Shown: piece by piece, positions 8,962-19,666 of the stretch
Numbering within the stretch: the first letter of the stretch is position 1
How the letters are laid out: every line of letters starts with the position of its first letter
Source of the DNA: Catellatospora sp. KI3
GTDB taxonomy: Bacteria; Actinomycetota; Actinomycetes; Mycobacteriales; Micromonosporaceae
Assembly: GCF_029948125.1 (NCBI RefSeq)
Contig: NZ_JASAMB010000001.1
Span: forward strand, 248,001-312,000
Reading direction: 5' to 3'
Length of the DNA: 64,000 nt
Notes under the pieces: generated by a model
Seen by the model: the letters and a program-made list of their open reading frames with translations, nothing else
Database searches by the model: none
Told to the model about the DNA's origin: nothing
Position numbers and translations under genes: made by a program

Positions 8962-10781
8962 CAGATGTCGTCCTCGTCGAAGGTGGGGCGGACGCCGCGG
9001 GCGAACATGATCTCGTCGTTGCTGGTGCCGGCGGCCACCATCGGCCACACCATGGCGTCCTTGCCGACCACGAAGTCGATCACGACCGGAGCGTCGTTGA
9101 TCGCCATCGCCGCCTCGATCGTCTTGTCGACGTCCTCGGCGGACTCGCAGCGCATGCCGATGCAGCCCAGCGCCTCGGCCAGCTTCACGAAGTCGGGGAT
9201 GCGGTGCTTGTGCGTGCCCAGGTCGGTGTTGGAGTAGCGCTCGTTGTAGAACAGCGTCTGCCACTGGCGCACCATGCCCAGGTTGCCGTTGTTGATCACG
9301 GCGACCTTGATCGGGATGCCCTCCAGCGCGCAGGTGGCCAGCTCCTGGTTGGTCATCTGGAAGCAGCCGTCGCCGTCGATCGCCCACACCACCGCGTCCG
9401 GCTTGCCGGTCTTGGCGCCCATGGCGGCGGGGACGGCGTAGCCCATGGTGCCCAGGCCGCCGGAGTTGAGCCAGGTCGCCGGCTTCTCGTACGAGATGAA
9501 CTGGCTGGCCCACATCTGGTGCTGGCCCACGCCGGCGCAGTAGATCGCGTCCGGCCCGGCGATCTCGCCCAGCCGCTTGATCACGTACTGCGGGGCCAGG
9601 GTGCCGTCCTCCGGCTCCTCCCAGCCCAGCGGGTAGCGGGTGCGCAGGTCGTTGAGCTGCTTCCACCAGTCCGCGCGGGGCGGGTGGGTCTCGCCCTTCA
9701 GCGCCGTGATCAGCTCTTCGATCACGTGCTTCACGTCACCCACGATGGGCACGTCCGCGTGGCGGTTCTTGCCGATCTCGGCCGGGTCGATGTCGGCGTG
9801 GATGACCTGCGCGTCGGGGGCGAAGCTGTCCAGCTTGCCGGTGACCCGGTCGTCGAAGCGGGCGCCCAGGGTGATCAGCAGGTCGCTGCGCTGCAGCGCG
9901 TACACCGCTGAGACGGTGCCGTGCATGCCGGGCATGCCCATGTGCTGCGGGTGCGAGTCGGGGAACGCCCCGCGCGCCATCAGCGTGGTGATCACCGGGA
10001 TGCCGGTCAGCTCGGCCAGCTCCTTGAGCACCTCGGTGGCGTGGGCCTTGAGCACGCCGCCGCCGACGTACAGCACCGGGCGCTTGGCCGCGGTGATCAG
10101 CCGGGCCGCCTCGCGGATCTGCTTGCCGTGCGGGTGCAGCGTGGGCCGGTAGCCGGGCAGGTCCAGCGTCGGCGGCCAGCTGAACGTGGTCGCCGCCTGC
10201 AGCACGTCCTTGGGGATGTCCACCAGCACCGGGCCGGGGCGGCCGGTCGCGGCCAGGTGGAACGCCTCGGCCAGCACCCGGGGCAGGTCCTCGCCGGACT
10301 GCACCAGGAAGTTGTGCTTGGTGATCGGCAGGGTGATGCCCTGGATGTCGGCCTCCTGGAAGGCGTCGGTGCCGATCGCGGGCCGGGCCACCTGGCCGGT
10401 GATCGCCACCAGCGGCACCGAGTCCATGTACGCGTCGGCGATCGGCGTCACCAGGTTCGTCGCGCCGGGGCCGGAGGTGGCCATGCACACGCCGACCTTG
10501 CCGGTGGCCTGGGCGTACCCGGTGGCCGCGTGGCCGCCGCCCTGCTCGTGCCGGACCAGGATGTGGCGCACCTTCGAGTCGAACAGCGGGTCGTACGCGG
10601 GCAGGATCGCGCCGCCGGGAATGCCGAACACCACCTCTACCCCGAGCGCCTCCAGTGACTTGACGAGGCTCTGTGCGCCGGTGCACGGAACAGGTGCGAT
10701 CTGGGCGCCGGGCGCCGCGGGCGGCGCCGACCGCTGCGCCGCGGCCCGCTGGGCCAGGGACTCAGGGCTTGGTCTAGTCAT
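8961..10781 (-). CDS. ilvB: Acetolactate synthase large (catalytic) subunit
   Basis: ThDP-dependent condensation of pyruvate with pyruvate or 2-oxobutyrate, the first common step of Val/Ile synthesis. The 606-residue protein has the ThDP-activating glutamate in [16 protein letters not shown] and the ThDP/Mg motif [17 protein letters not shown] running to INNGN. FAD-binding segments ([11 protein letters not shown]) are also present. The N-terminal 35 residues (Ala/Pro rich) are a non-conserved extension. It is preceded by an attenuator-like leader (10831-10949) and coupled to ilvN. A diverged ThDP paralogue is encoded at 54975-56615. Confidence 0.96.
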   Translation of the reverse strand: MTRPSPESLAQRAAAQRSAPPAAPGAQIAPVPCTGAQSLVKSLEALGVEVVFGIPGGAILPAYDPLFDSKVRHILVRHEQGGGHAATGYAQATGKVGVCMATSGPGATNLVTPIADAYMDSVPLVAITGQVARPAIGTDAFQEADIQGITLPITKHNFLVQSGEDLPRVLAEAFHLAATGRPGPVLVDIPKDVLQAATTFSWPPTLDLPGYRPTLHPHGKQIREAARLITAAKRPVLYVGGGVLKAHATEVLKELAELTGIPVITTLMARGAFPDSHPQHMGMPGMHGTVSAVYALQRSDLLITLGARFDDRVTGKLDSFAPDAQVIHADIDPAEIGKNRHADVPIVGDVKHVIEELITALKGETHPPRADWWKQLNDLRTRYPLGWEEPEDGTLAPQYVIKRLGEIAGPDAIYCAGVGQHQMWASQFISYEKPATWLNSGGLGTMGYAVPAAMGAKTGKPDAVVWAIDGDGCFQMTNQELATCALEGIPIKVAVINNGNLGMVRQWQTLFYNERYSNTDLGTHKHRIPDFVKLAEALGCIGMRCESAEDVDKTIEAAMAINDAPVVIDFVVGKDAMVWPMVAAGTSNDEIMFARGVRPTFDEDDI

Positions 10782-10830
10782 TTCCGATCACCTTTGACTC
10801 TGAAGGTCACGTCGTTGAAGCCCGGCCAAC

Positions 10831-10863
10831 AAAAAAGCCCTCGTGCAGGAAACGCACGGGGGC
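10831..10863 (-). terminator. Intrinsic terminator in the ilvB leader (attenuator)
   Basis: In the transcript GCCCCCGUGC pairs with GCACGAGGGC (one C-A mismatch) around GUUUCCU and is followed at once by six U residues. It is a true intrinsic terminator placed 50 bp before the ilvB ATG. Read-through would therefore be needed for ilvBN expression. Confidence 0.85.
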
Positions 10864-10864
10864 C

Positions 10865-10893
10865 AGCGCACTCTCATCAGGTGAGAGTGCGCT
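10865..10893 (-). promoter_or_regulatory. Perfect 12-bp hairpin in the ilvB leader
   Basis: AGCGCACTCTCA and its complement TGAGAGTGCGCT flank a five-base loop. The hairpin starts at the stop codon of the putative leader peptide and ends one base before the terminator stem, the usual place for a pause or competing stem in ribosome-mediated attenuation. No long alternative antiterminator pairing was worked out by hand. Confidence 0.7.
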
Positions 10894-10949
10894 CAGGTAA
10901 GTACTCGGGCAGACGGCCGAGAGGTCGACATGGGCCCAGCTTGACGCAT
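10893..10949 (-). CDS. Putative ilvBN leader peptide
   Basis: An 18-codon frame, MRQAGPMSTSRPSARVLT, ends at a TGA that overlaps the first leader hairpin. Val-Leu-Thr are the last sense codons, so ribosome stalling for Val or Leu would occur at the base of the hairpin, as in known branched-chain leader peptides. A TTGACT -35-like hexamer at 10966-10961 lies such that transcription could begin next to the inner ATG at 10931 (MSTSRPSARVLT), which would be leaderless. No good ribosome-binding site is seen for either ATG. Coding is inferred from position and codons only; branched-chain codon enrichment is modest. Confidence 0.45.
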   Translation of the reverse strand: MRQAGPMSTSRPSARVLT

Positions 10950-10962
10950 CTCAGCCGCTGAG

Positions 10963-13338
10963 TCAACTGCTCCCGGATGTTGGGACGGCAGTGTCGTGAC
11001 GTTCGGTTCCGTTGCCGACCAGCCCGTGGATACCCATCGTCTTGCCGCCGTTTCCGGCCGGTTTCGGCAGCCCGGTGGCGCGCGGCTGACCGCTCTGCCC
11101 GGCCTGCCCGCGGGTGGAGGAGGCGACCAGCATCGCCTCCAGGTGCTCGGCGGGCACCCCCATGCCGAACAGCTGGCCCTGCCCGTACGGGCAGCCGGTC
11201 GCCTCGACGAGTTTGCGGTGCTGCGGCTCGCTCATGCCCTCGGCGATGACCTGCAGGCCCAGCCGCTGCCCCAGGCGCACCACCACGTCCACCAGCGGCG
11301 CGCCCGGCCCCTGGTCGGTCGGGGCGTCGATGACCAGGCTCCGGTCGATCTTGAGGATGTCCACCGGCATGCTGCGCAGCTGCCCGAGTGACGAATATCC
11401 CGCCCCGAAGTCGTCCAGCGCGATCCGCACGCCCAGCGCCCGCAGCGCCGACAGGGTCCGGCGGAACTCGTCGATGTCGGTGGCGACCGCGTGCTCGGTG
11501 ACCTCCAGCACCAGCCGCGACGGGGCTACCCCGTGCGTGCGCAGCACCTCCTTGACCGCGGTGGCGTACCGGGTGGAGTGCAGCTCGCGGGGCGAGATGT
11601 TGACCGAGACCCAGACGTCGTAGCCGTCGGCGACCCAGCGCGACAGCTGGCGGCAGGCGGTGTTGAGCACCCAGGCGCCGACCGCCTCGATCTGGCCGGT
11701 CTCCTCCGCGATCGGGATGAAGTCCAGCGGGCTGACCTGGCCGAGCTCCGGGTGGTTCCAGCGGATCAGCGCCTCGGCGCCGACCATGCCGTACTTCGGC
11801 AGGGCCACCACGGGCTGGTAGACCAGGGTGAACTCGTTGCGGTCGACGGCGGTGCGCAGCGCGTGCTCGATCGCGGTGCGGCGGCGCAGCTGGCGGTCGT
11901 ACACCTCGTCGTAGAGCTCGACCCGGTTCTTGCCGCGCTGCTTGGCCGAGCGCAGTGCCAGGTCGGCGTTGCGCAGCAGCGTCGGCACGGTGTCCGCCTC
12001 GGCGCACCCGGCCAGGCCGATGCTGGCCGAGAGGAAGATGTCGGCCGCGCCGTGCTGGTACGGCCGGGCCAGCACCGTGAGCAGCCGCTGCGCGACCTTG
12101 GCCGCCTCCGCCTGCTTGGCCCACATCAGCACCGCGAACTCGTCGCCGCCCAGCCGCGCCGCCAGGTCGCCCGGGCGCAGGTTGAGCCGCAGCCGCTGGC
12201 CGACCTCGATCAGCACCGCGTCGCCGACGTCGTGGCCGCGCATGTCGTTGACGTTCTTGAACCCGTCCAGATCCAGCGTGAGCAGCACGCACGGCGGCCC
12301 GTTCACCGCGTCGAGGTACAGCGTGCGCAGCAGGCCGCGGCGGTTGGCCAGCCCGGTCAGCGGGTCGGTGTGGGCCAGCTCGCGGAAGTGCGACTCGCTG
12401 TCGGCCAGCCGCTGGTTGGCCCGGCGCACGTCGAGGATGGCCAGGTACTGCCGCCCGGCCATGAAGAAGCCGTTGGAGATGCCGACCAGCGCGGTCACCA
12501 TCTCGATGCCCTGGCTCTGGCTGTAGCCGTGCACCGCCACGAACGAGATCGCCAGCACCGGGACGAGGCCGGTGGCCAGGCCCGAGCTGGGCGAGCCCGC
12601 CTCGGTGTCGTGCGTGCGCGCCTGCGGGGCCGGGCCGACGAACCACAGCGCCGCGCCCGCCGGGATCGCCAGGCCGCCGAGCAGCACCACCGGGCCCCAG
12701 CCCGCGCACGCGCCCAGCGCGACGGCGGTCATACCCACCGAGGCCAGTGCGGCGCCCGCGCTGTGCCGCAGCAGCGGCCCGCGGCGCAGCTGCGCCCGCA
12801 CCACCAGCACCACGCTCAACCCCACCACCACGCAGGTCAGCACGGTCGCCATCAGCACCGGCATGCACGTCCGGGGCACCGCGGCGCTCATCCCGTGCCC
12901 GTTCGCGTGGGTGCTCAGCAGCACCGTCCACAGGACGATGAACAGGGCCGAGGCGCCCATCAGCGATTCGAGCATCAGCCGCAGCCGCGCCCCGTCGCCG
13001 ATCACCTGGTCGATGATCTCCAGCAGCGCCGCGAGCAGCAGCAGCGCCGCCACCGAGGCGGGCAGGCCGAGCAGGCCGCCGAGCATGATGCGGCTGCCGA
13101 TCCGGTCGTCCCAGCCGTCGTCCCAGCGCATGGTGTGCACCCAGGCGATCGGGGCCGCCACCGCATACAGAACCAGCGCGCCGGCGCACAGCCGGTTCGC
13201 GCGGACGACCAGGCCCTGCTGGTCGGCCAGCCGATTGGTCGCCATCGCCCAGACTGCGGGCACAGCGGTCACCACGCTCGCCAGAACGGCTATCGCGAGC
13301 CCCGGGGGGAGGTCCACGGATCCACTCTGCCCGAGCAT
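10963..13338 (-). CDS. Membrane GGDEF-EAL protein (c-di-GMP turnover)
   Basis: Probable bifunctional diguanylate cyclase/phosphodiesterase of 791 residues. The N-terminal 300 residues are a run of hydrophobic segments forming a membrane sensor module. The GGDEF domain follows with an intact GGDEF at 397-401 and the inhibitory I-site RPGD (388-391) exactly five residues upstream. The EAL domain has EAL at 522-524, LEVTEHA, LDDFGAGYSS, KIDRS and VIAEGM, so the phosphodiesterase metal ligands look complete. The Gly/Ser/Pro-rich tail is probably disordered. Start: ATG 13338 (MLGQSG) or GTG 13317 (VDLPPG); the frame is open far upstream opposite ilvD, which is a shadow. Its stop codon overlaps the putative ilvB promoter hexamer. 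Confidence 0.88.
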   Translation of the reverse strand: MLGQSGSVDLPPGLAIAVLASVVTAVPAVWAMATNRLADQQGLVVRANRLCAGALVLYAVAAPIAWVHTMRWDDGWDDRIGSRIMLGGLLGLPASVAALLLLAALLEIIDQVIGDGARLRLMLESLMGASALFIVLWTVLLSTHANGHGMSAAVPRTCMPVLMATVLTCVVVGLSVVLVVRAQLRRGPLLRHSAGAALASVGMTAVALGACAGWGPVVLLGGLAIPAGAALWFVGPAPQARTHDTEAGSPSSGLATGLVPVLAISFVAVHGYSQSQGIEMVTALVGISNGFFMAGRQYLAILDVRRANQRLADSESHFRELAHTDPLTGLANRRGLLRTLYLDAVNGPPCVLLTLDLDGFKNVNDMRGHDVGDAVLIEVGQRLRLNLRPGDLAARLGGDEFAVLMWAKQAEAAKVAQRLLTVLARPYQHGAADIFLSASIGLAGCAEADTVPTLLRNADLALRSAKQRGKNRVELYDEVYDRQLRRRTAIEHALRTAVDRNEFTLVYQPVVALPKYGMVGAEALIRWNHPELGQVSPLDFIPIAEETGQIEAVGAWVLNTACRQLSRWVADGYDVWVSVNISPRELHSTRYATAVKEVLRTHGVAPSRLVLEVTEHAVATDIDEFRRTLSALRALGVRIALDDFGAGYSSLGQLRSMPVDILKIDRSLVIDAPTDQGPGAPLVDVVVRLGQRLGLQVIAEGMSEPQHRKLVEATGCPYGQGQLFGMGVPAEHLEAMLVASSTRGQAGQSGQPRATGLPKPAGNGGKTMGIHGLVGNGTERHDTAVPTSGSS

Positions 13339-13449
13339 TGCGCACAAAGCGAGACACGGTGTGCGACATTCCCCCGGGCGACCGTCCCGAGAGTTGGACA
13401 CGTGAGTGCTGAGCTGGGCGCGCTCCCGTCCGAGTGACACACTTGCGAC

Positions 13450-15294
13450 ATGCCCGAGTTGCGTTCCCGTACCTCCACCCACGGTCGCACGATGGCCGGC
13501 GCCCGAGCCCTGTGGCGCGCCACCGGCATGACCGACGACGATTTCGGCAAGCCGATCGTCGCGATCGCGAACAGCTTCACCCAGTTCGTGCCGGGGCACG
13601 TACACCTCAAGGACCTCGGCGGCCTGGTCGCCGACGCGGTGTTCGAGGCCGGTGGCGTCGGGCGCGAGTTCAACACCATCGCCGTGGACGACGGCATCGC
13701 CATGGGCCACGGCGGCATGCTCTACTCGCTGCCCAGCCGCGAGCTGATCGCCGACGCGGTCGAGTACATGGTGAACGCGCACTGCGCCGACGCGCTGGTC
13801 TGCATCTCGAACTGCGACAAGATCACCCCCGGCATGCTGCTGGCCGCGCTGCGCCTCAACATCCCGACCGTGTTCGTCTCCGGCGGCCCGATGGAGGCCG
13901 GCAAGACCGTCGCGGTGGAGGGCGTGGTGCACACCAAGCTCGACCTGATCGACGCCATGGTCGCCGCCTCCGACGACAAGGTCAGCGACGAGCAGCTCGG
14001 CCGGATCGAGCGCTCCGCCTGCCCGACCTGCGGCTCCTGCTCCGGCATGTTCACCGCCAACTCGATGAACTGCCTCACCGAGGCGATCGGCCTGGCCCTG
14101 CCCGGCAACGGCTCGACCCTGGCCACGCACGCCGCCCGCAAGGCGCTGTTCGAGCGGGCCGGTTCGCTGATCGTCGACCTGTGCAAGCGGTACTACGACG
14201 GCGACGACGCCTCGGTGCTGCCGCGCGCCATCGCCTCGCGCGAGGCGTTCGAGAACGCGGTCGCGCTCGACGTGGCCATGGGCGGCTCGACCAACACCGT
14301 GCTGCACCTGCTGGCCGCCGCGCGCGAGGCCGAGCTGGACTTCGGCGTGGCCGAGATCGACGCGATCTCGCGCCGGGTGCCGTGCCTGGCCAAGGTCGCG
14401 CCCAACAGCCAGCAGTACCACATGGAGGACGTGCACCGCGCCGGCGGCATCCCCGCCCTGATGGGCGAGCTGCACCGGGGCGGGAAGCTGCACACCAACG
14501 TCCACTCGGTGCACTCACCGGACCTGGACAGCTGGCTGACCGACTGGGACATCCGCAGCGGCAGCACGCTGCCCGAGGCGGAGAAGCTGTTCCACGCCGC
14601 GCCGGGCGGGGTGCGCACCACGCAGCCGTTCAGCACCGAGAACGTGTGGTCCACGCTGGACACCGACGCCGCGGGCGGCTGCATCCGGTCGGTCGAGCAC
14701 GCGTACACCGTCGACGGCGGGCTGGCGATCCTGCACGGGAACCTCGCCCCGGACGGCGCGGTGGTCAAGACCGCGGGCGTCGGCGAGGAGAGCCTGCGCT
14801 TCCGCGGCCCCGCCAAGGTGTACGAGTCGCAGGACGACGCCGTCACCGCGATCCTCGCCAACGAGATCGTCGCCGGCGACGTCGTGGTGATCCGCTACGA
14901 GGGACCGCGCGGCGGCCCCGGCATGCAGGAGATGCTCTACCCGACCTCGTTCCTCAAGGGCCGGGGCCTGGGCAAGGCCTGCGCGCTGATCACCGACGGC
15001 CGGTTCTCCGGCGGCACCAGCGGCCTGTCCATCGGCCACATCTCGCCGGAGGCGGCGGGCGGCGGCCTGATCGCGCTGGTCGAGAACGGCGACATCATCG
15101 CGATCGACATCCCGGCCCGCACGCTGGAGCTGGACGTCCCCGAGGACGTGCTGGCCGAACGCCGCCTCCACCAGGACAAGCGCGAGAAGCCGTACACCCC
15201 GGTGAACCGCGACCGCCCGGTCTCCGCCGCCCTGCGCGCGTACGCCTCCATGGCCACCAGCGCCTCCGACGGCGCCTACCGCCGCGTCCCGTGA
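13450..15294 (+). CDS. ilvD: Dihydroxyacid dehydratase
   Basis: Fe-S dehydratase that converts 2,3-dihydroxy-isovalerate (or -methylvalerate) to the 2-oxo acid, the third common step of Val/Ile synthesis. At 614 residues it is the long IlvD form. Cluster cysteines are seen in [10 protein letters not shown] and [18 protein letters not shown], with a third site at the N-terminal half. The C-terminal swivel domain carries [21 protein letters not shown]. It is transcribed away from the GGDEF-EAL gene, with about 110 bp between starts, and is not part of the ilvBNC transcript although it acts directly after IlvC. It ends in a convergent junction with a family B repeat. Confidence 0.96.
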   Translation: MPELRSRTSTHGRTMAGARALWRATGMTDDDFGKPIVAIANSFTQFVPGHVHLKDLGGLVADAVFEAGGVGREFNTIAVDDGIAMGHGGMLYSLPSRELIADAVEYMVNAHCADALVCISNCDKITPGMLLAALRLNIPTVFVSGGPMEAGKTVAVEGVVHTKLDLIDAMVAASDDKVSDEQLGRIERSACPTCGSCSGMFTANSMNCLTEAIGLALPGNGSTLATHAARKALFERAGSLIVDLCKRYYDGDDASVLPRAIASREAFENAVALDVAMGGSTNTVLHLLAAAREAELDFGVAEIDAISRRVPCLAKVAPNSQQYHMEDVHRAGGIPALMGELHRGGKLHTNVHSVHSPDLDSWLTDWDIRSGSTLPEAEKLFHAAPGGVRTTQPFSTENVWSTLDTDAAGGCIRSVEHAYTVDGGLAILHGNLAPDGAVVKTAGVGEESLRFRGPAKVYESQDDAVTAILANEIVAGDVVVIRYEGPRGGPGMQEMLYPTSFLKGRGLGKACALITDGRFSGGTSGLSIGHISPEAAGGGLIALVENGDIIAIDIPARTLELDVPEDVLAERRLHQDKREKPYTPVNRDRPVSAALRAYASMATSASDGAYRRVP

Positions 15295-15323
15295 CGTGCG
15301 CCCCGGCTCCGCCGGGGCGCACG

Positions 15324-15390
15324 TTCGTCGATCATGAACTTATGGGCAGGTTCGACGGCGTGTCATGGGCACAACTTCATGATCGACGAA
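15324..15390. repeat. Inverted-repeat family B, copy 2
   Basis: TTCGTCGATCATGAA pairs with TTCATGATCGACGAA at the two ends. The core has ACTTATGGGCAGGTTCGACG followed by GCGTGTC, shared with the other family B copies. It fills the convergent gap between ilvD and the redoxin gene and could act as a two-way terminator. Confidence 0.85.
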
Positions 15391-15444
15391 CAGAGGCGCC
15401 GCCACCGGTGAACCGGGGCGGCGCCTCTGTCGTGGGCGGGCGGG

Positions 15445-16014
15445 TCAGGAGGGGTCGTTCTCCGGGCGCCACTTGATGGAGCAGCCGCTGCTGGGGTGGT
15501 GCGGCTCGGGGACCGCGGAGCCGGCCAGGACGTAGTCGATGGCGGCGGCCAGGTCGGCGCCGGTCACCGGGGTGTCGTTGCGGGGGCGGGAGTCGTCGAA
15601 CTGGCCGCGGTAGGCGAGCTTGCGCTCGGCGTCGTACAGGAACAGGTCGGGTGTGCAGGCGGCGCGGTAGGCCAGGGCCACCTGCTGATCGGCGTCGTAC
15701 AGGTACGGGAACGCGAACCCGGCCCGGTGCGCCTGCTCGGCCAGCCGCTCCGGCGCGTCATCGGGGTAGTTCTCCACCTCGTTGGCGCTGATCCCGACGA
15801 CGGCCAGCCCCTTCGTCGCGTATGACGCGGCGAGCTCGCCGAACACCTTCTCCACGTGCTTGACGTACGGGCAGTGATTGGACAGGAACGCCACCAGCAG
15901 CGCGGGCGAGTCCGCGAAGTCCTTGAGCGCCACCGGATCCCCGGTGATCGCCGAGGGCAGCGAGAAGTCCGGCGCGGGCGTCCCGAGGTCCACCATGAAC
16001 GAGTTGACAGCCAT
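15445..16014 (-). CDS. Thioredoxin-fold redoxin (AhpC/TSA-like)
   Basis: A 189-residue cytosolic thioredoxin-like protein. After MVDLGTPAPDFSLPS it has the AhpC/TSA/ResA-like fold signature, with SNHCPYVKHVE (C48) in place of a CxxC. C120 is in RAACTPDLFLYD and a third Cys is near the C-terminus (SGCSIKW). The NHCPY motif marks a group usually annotated as thioredoxin family or redoxin, with a single peroxidatic-type cysteine; a peroxidase role is inferred. ATG 16014 is chosen because GGAGAG lies ten bases upstream, whereas the ATG at 16023 is too close to it. It is divergent from glyA, with a family B repeat in between. Confidence 0.8.
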   Translation of the reverse strand: MAVNSFMVDLGTPAPDFSLPSAITGDPVALKDFADSPALLVAFLSNHCPYVKHVEKVFGELAASYATKGLAVVGISANEVENYPDDAPERLAEQAHRAGFAFPYLYDADQQVALAYRAACTPDLFLYDAERKLAYRGQFDDSRPRNDTPVTGADLAAAIDYVLAGSAVPEPHHPSSGCSIKWRPENDPS

Positions 16015-16053
16015 GCCGACCATTCTCTCCCGCCCCGCCGCTCTCATCACGAA

Positions 16054-16113
16054 ACGATCAGGAAGCTGTGCCCACGACACGCCGTCGAACCTGCCCATAA
16101 GTTCATGATCAAC
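16054..16113. repeat. Inverted-repeat family B, copy 3
   Basis: Minus-strand reading gives GATCATGAACTTATGGGCAG then TTCGACGGCGTGTC, the same core as copy 2, in opposite orientation, with a decayed far arm. Unlike the other copies it sits between divergent starts (redoxin and glyA), so here it cannot be a simple terminator and may affect promoters. Confidence 0.8.
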
Positions 16114-16186
16114 CCGACAGAGGGGGCGGCGGGAGGGCCAGGGGGCGGGGATAGGGTGGGGTGTGAGCTGGGGAGAGGGAGTGGGC

Positions 16187-17446
<1,260 letters not shown>

Positions 17447-17467
17447 GCAGGCCGCCAGCGTCACGCC

Positions 17468-17514
17468 GACGGCGCGGAACCGTGGGACCGTCCGGCCCGC
17501 GGTCCCGCGCCGTC
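17468..17514 (+). terminator. Hairpin 3' of glyA
   Basis: GACGGCGCGG and CCGCGCCGTC form a perfect outer stem, with an inner GGGACC/GGTCCC stem. It starts 22 bp after the glyA stop and before the LacI-family gene, with no U-tract. Confidence 0.55.
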
Positions 17515-17560
17515 GCCCGTCGGTCATAGGCTGGCCGTCACACACCACCCCGGGAGCCAC

Positions 17561-18577
17561 ATGAAGCGCGTCACCATCGCCGACATCGCCAGGGCCGCGG
17601 GCGTGTCCAAGGGCGCGGTCTCGTACGCGCTCAACGGCCGCCCCGGGGTCTCGGAGGAGACCCGCCGCCGCATCCTGGCCGTCGCCGAGCAGTTCGGCTG
17701 GCACCCGAGCAGCGCCGCGCGGGCCCTGTCGGACGGCCGCACCGGCGTGCTCGGCATGATCATCGACCGACCCGCCCGCACCCTGGGCATCGAGTCGTTC
17801 TTCATGCAGCTCATCTCGGGCATCGAGGCCACCCTGTCCGAGCACGACGTCAGCCTGCTGCTTCAGGTCACCGAGGATCCCGAGCGCGAGATCGCCACGT
17901 ACCGCCGCTGGTGGGCGCAGCGCCGCGTGGACGGGGTGATCCTGGTCGACCTGCGCCGCGACGACCCGCGCGTGCCGGTGCTGGAGGAGCTCGACCTGCC
18001 CTGCGTGGTCATCGGCGGCCCCAACGGCCTCGGCAGCCTCCCCGGCGTATGGGCCGACGACGTCGCCGTCACCACCTCCGTGGTCGAGTACCTGGCCGCG
18101 CTGGGCCACCAGCGGATCGCCCGCGTCGCCGGGCTGGCCGACCTGTGGCACACCGCGCTGCGCGGGCAGGCCGTCTCCGCCGCCGCCGACCGGGTCGGCC
18201 TCACCGACGTGACCACGGTCTACACCGACTACACCGGCGAGGAGGGCGCCCGCGCGACGCGCACCCTCCTGTCGCGGCGCCCGTCGCCGACCGCGATCAT
18301 CTACGACAACGACACCATGGCGGTGGCCGGCCTGAGCGTGGCGCACGAGATGGGCATCGGCATCCCGAGCCAGCTGTCCATCGTGGCCTGGGACGACTCG
18401 CCGCTGTGCCAGCTGGTGCACCCGCAGCTGTCGGCGGTCAGCCGCGACATCGCCGCGTACGGCGCGCACGCCGCGGCGCAGCTGCTGAAGATCATCGACG
18501 GTATGGAGCTGCGCAGCTTCCAGGACACCACGCCCCAGCTCGTGCCGCGCGGAAGCACGGCACCCCCGGCGGCGTGA
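17561..18577 (+). CDS. LacI-family transcriptional regulator
   Basis: A 338-residue regulator. The N-terminal helix-turn-helix reads VTIADIARAAGVSKGAVSYALNGRPGVSEETRRRI, with the hinge-like SAARALSDGRTG after it. A periplasmic-binding-like effector domain (about 60-320) includes VDGVILVDLR and SIVAWDDSPLC. LacI regulators usually control sugar or nucleoside catabolism, but no transporter or catabolic operon is next to it, so the target and effector are unknown. The SUKH-like gene starts 16 bp downstream and is probably co-transcribed. Confidence 0.9.
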   Translation: MKRVTIADIARAAGVSKGAVSYALNGRPGVSEETRRRILAVAEQFGWHPSSAARALSDGRTGVLGMIIDRPARTLGIESFFMQLISGIEATLSEHDVSLLLQVTEDPEREIATYRRWWAQRRVDGVILVDLRRDDPRVPVLEELDLPCVVIGGPNGLGSLPGVWADDVAVTTSVVEYLAALGHQRIARVAGLADLWHTALRGQAVSAAADRVGLTDVTTVYTDYTGEEGARATRTLLSRRPSPTAIIYDNDTMAVAGLSVAHEMGIGIPSQLSIVAWDDSPLCQLVHPQLSAVSRDIAAYGAHAAAQLLKIIDGMELRSFQDTTPQLVPRGSTAPPAA

Positions 18578-18593
18578 GCTTTATGCTCGCCCC

Positions 18594-19163
18594 ATGACGC
18601 TGACGGCCGCCCTGGCCCGGGACCTGCTCGCGGCGCTGCCCGGGCGGGTCGGTCCGCCGCTGGGCGAGGGCGAGCTGGCGTATGCCGAGCGCTCGTACGG
18701 CATCAGGTTCAACCCCGACCACCGCACCCTGCTCACCGCCGGTCTGCCCCTCGGCGAGCGCTGGCCCGACTGGCGCGACGGCGACCCGGACCGGCTGCGC
18801 GACGCGCTCGACGCCCCGGTCGACGGGGTGCTGTTCGACGTGCAGGAGAACGGCTTCTGGCTCGACTCGTGGGGCGACCGCCCGCGACGCCTCACCCTGG
18901 CCCTGTCCGTGGCGCGGCGCAGGCTGGCCGATGCCCCGCGCCTGATCCCCGTGTACGGCCACCGCTACGCCCCCGGCCTGCCCGAATCCGGCCTGCCGGT
19001 GTTCTCGGTGGTCCAGACCGACGTCATCGTCTACGGCGCCGACCTCGCCGACTACCTCCGCCGCGAGTTCGACCTGCCCACCGACGCCCCCGCCCCGTCC
19101 GACGCCTCCGGCTCCCCCGTGCGCCCGCCCAGCCCCGTCCCCTTCTGGTCCGACCTCCTCTGA
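18594..19163 (+). CDS. SMI1/KNR4 (SUKH)-like protein, function unknown
   Basis: A 189-residue protein resembling actinobacterial SMI1/KNR4-like proteins: an N-terminal helix followed by LGEGELAYAERSYGIRFNPDHRTLLTAGLPLG, then WPDWRDGD and a GVLFDVQENGFWLDSWG strand. SUKH proteins often serve as immunity or protein-binding modules, but no toxin gene is adjacent, so that role is not supported here. The C-terminal 30 residues are Pro/Ser-rich. It follows the LacI gene closely and ends at the hairpin-rich gap. Confidence 0.5.
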   Translation: MTLTAALARDLLAALPGRVGPPLGEGELAYAERSYGIRFNPDHRTLLTAGLPLGERWPDWRDGDPDRLRDALDAPVDGVLFDVQENGFWLDSWGDRPRRLTLALSVARRRLADAPRLIPVYGHRYAPGLPESGLPVFSVVQTDVIVYGADLADYLRREFDLPTDAPAPSDASGSPVRPPSPVPFWSDLL

Positions 19164-19222
19164 CCTCCACCCGAGCTCGCCAACTGCCCGGATTCGCCAG
19201 CCAGGTACCGCGACCACGCCGC

Positions 19223-19531
19223 CTGACCGCCGACGGTGATCTCGCCGCGAAGATCAGCGTTCGAGGTCAGAGGACCGCGCACTAGCTGCGCATCTGACCG
19301 CAGACGGCGATCTTCACCTGGTGATCGCCAGCTGCGGCCGAAACCGGCGGCGGTGTCCGGCGGCTGCGGCGGCGGCATCGGGCTGGACGGCCTGGCGCTG
19401 CGCGGGCCGGGCGCCCAGGGACCGACCGCAGGCGCCGATCTTCAGGTGAAGATCAGCGTCTGGGGTCGGAGGGTCGGCTGCGAGCTGCCGTTCAGACCGC
19501 GAACGGCGATCTTCGCGGGAAGATCGCCGTT
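19223..19531. repeat. Array of four related hairpins
   Basis: Four hairpin units recur at about 19223-19270, 19295-19330, 19421-19475 and 19493-19535. Each begins GACCGC then carries a GGCGATCTTC-type arm and a GAAGATCNGCG-type arm around a 2-6 base loop. The fourth, ACGGCGATCTTC / GAAGATCGCCGT, is nearly perfect. They are spaced 55-130 bp apart. The whole 503-bp convergent gap 19164-19666 contains only this array and the 26-bp tandem repeat; no gene is seen. Weaker relatives are near 3790-3910. Confidence 0.8.
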
Positions 19532-19570
19532 TTGGGCCGGGTGGCCGGCGGAACCGCCGGATCGGCGCGG

Positions 19571-19666
19571 GCAGGCGGCCGCGCTGGCGGACGCGGGCAG
19601 GCGGCCGCGCTGGCGGACGCGAGCAGGCGGCCGCGCTGGCGGACGCGAGCAGCCGGCCGCGCTGGG
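19571..19666. repeat. 26-bp tandem repeat, four copies
   Basis: GCAGGCGGCCGCGCTGGCGG recurs at 19571, 19597 and 19623, and with one base changed at 19649, an exact 26-bp period. The block runs up to the stop codon of the MoaD-like/hotdog gene. Confidence 0.9.

Noticed and set aside
13339-14514. N-terminal extension of the GGDEF-EAL protein to 1183 codons
   Set aside because: The extension lies opposite ilvD, which has full family motifs, and its translation shows no domain and is His/Gly/Ala rich.
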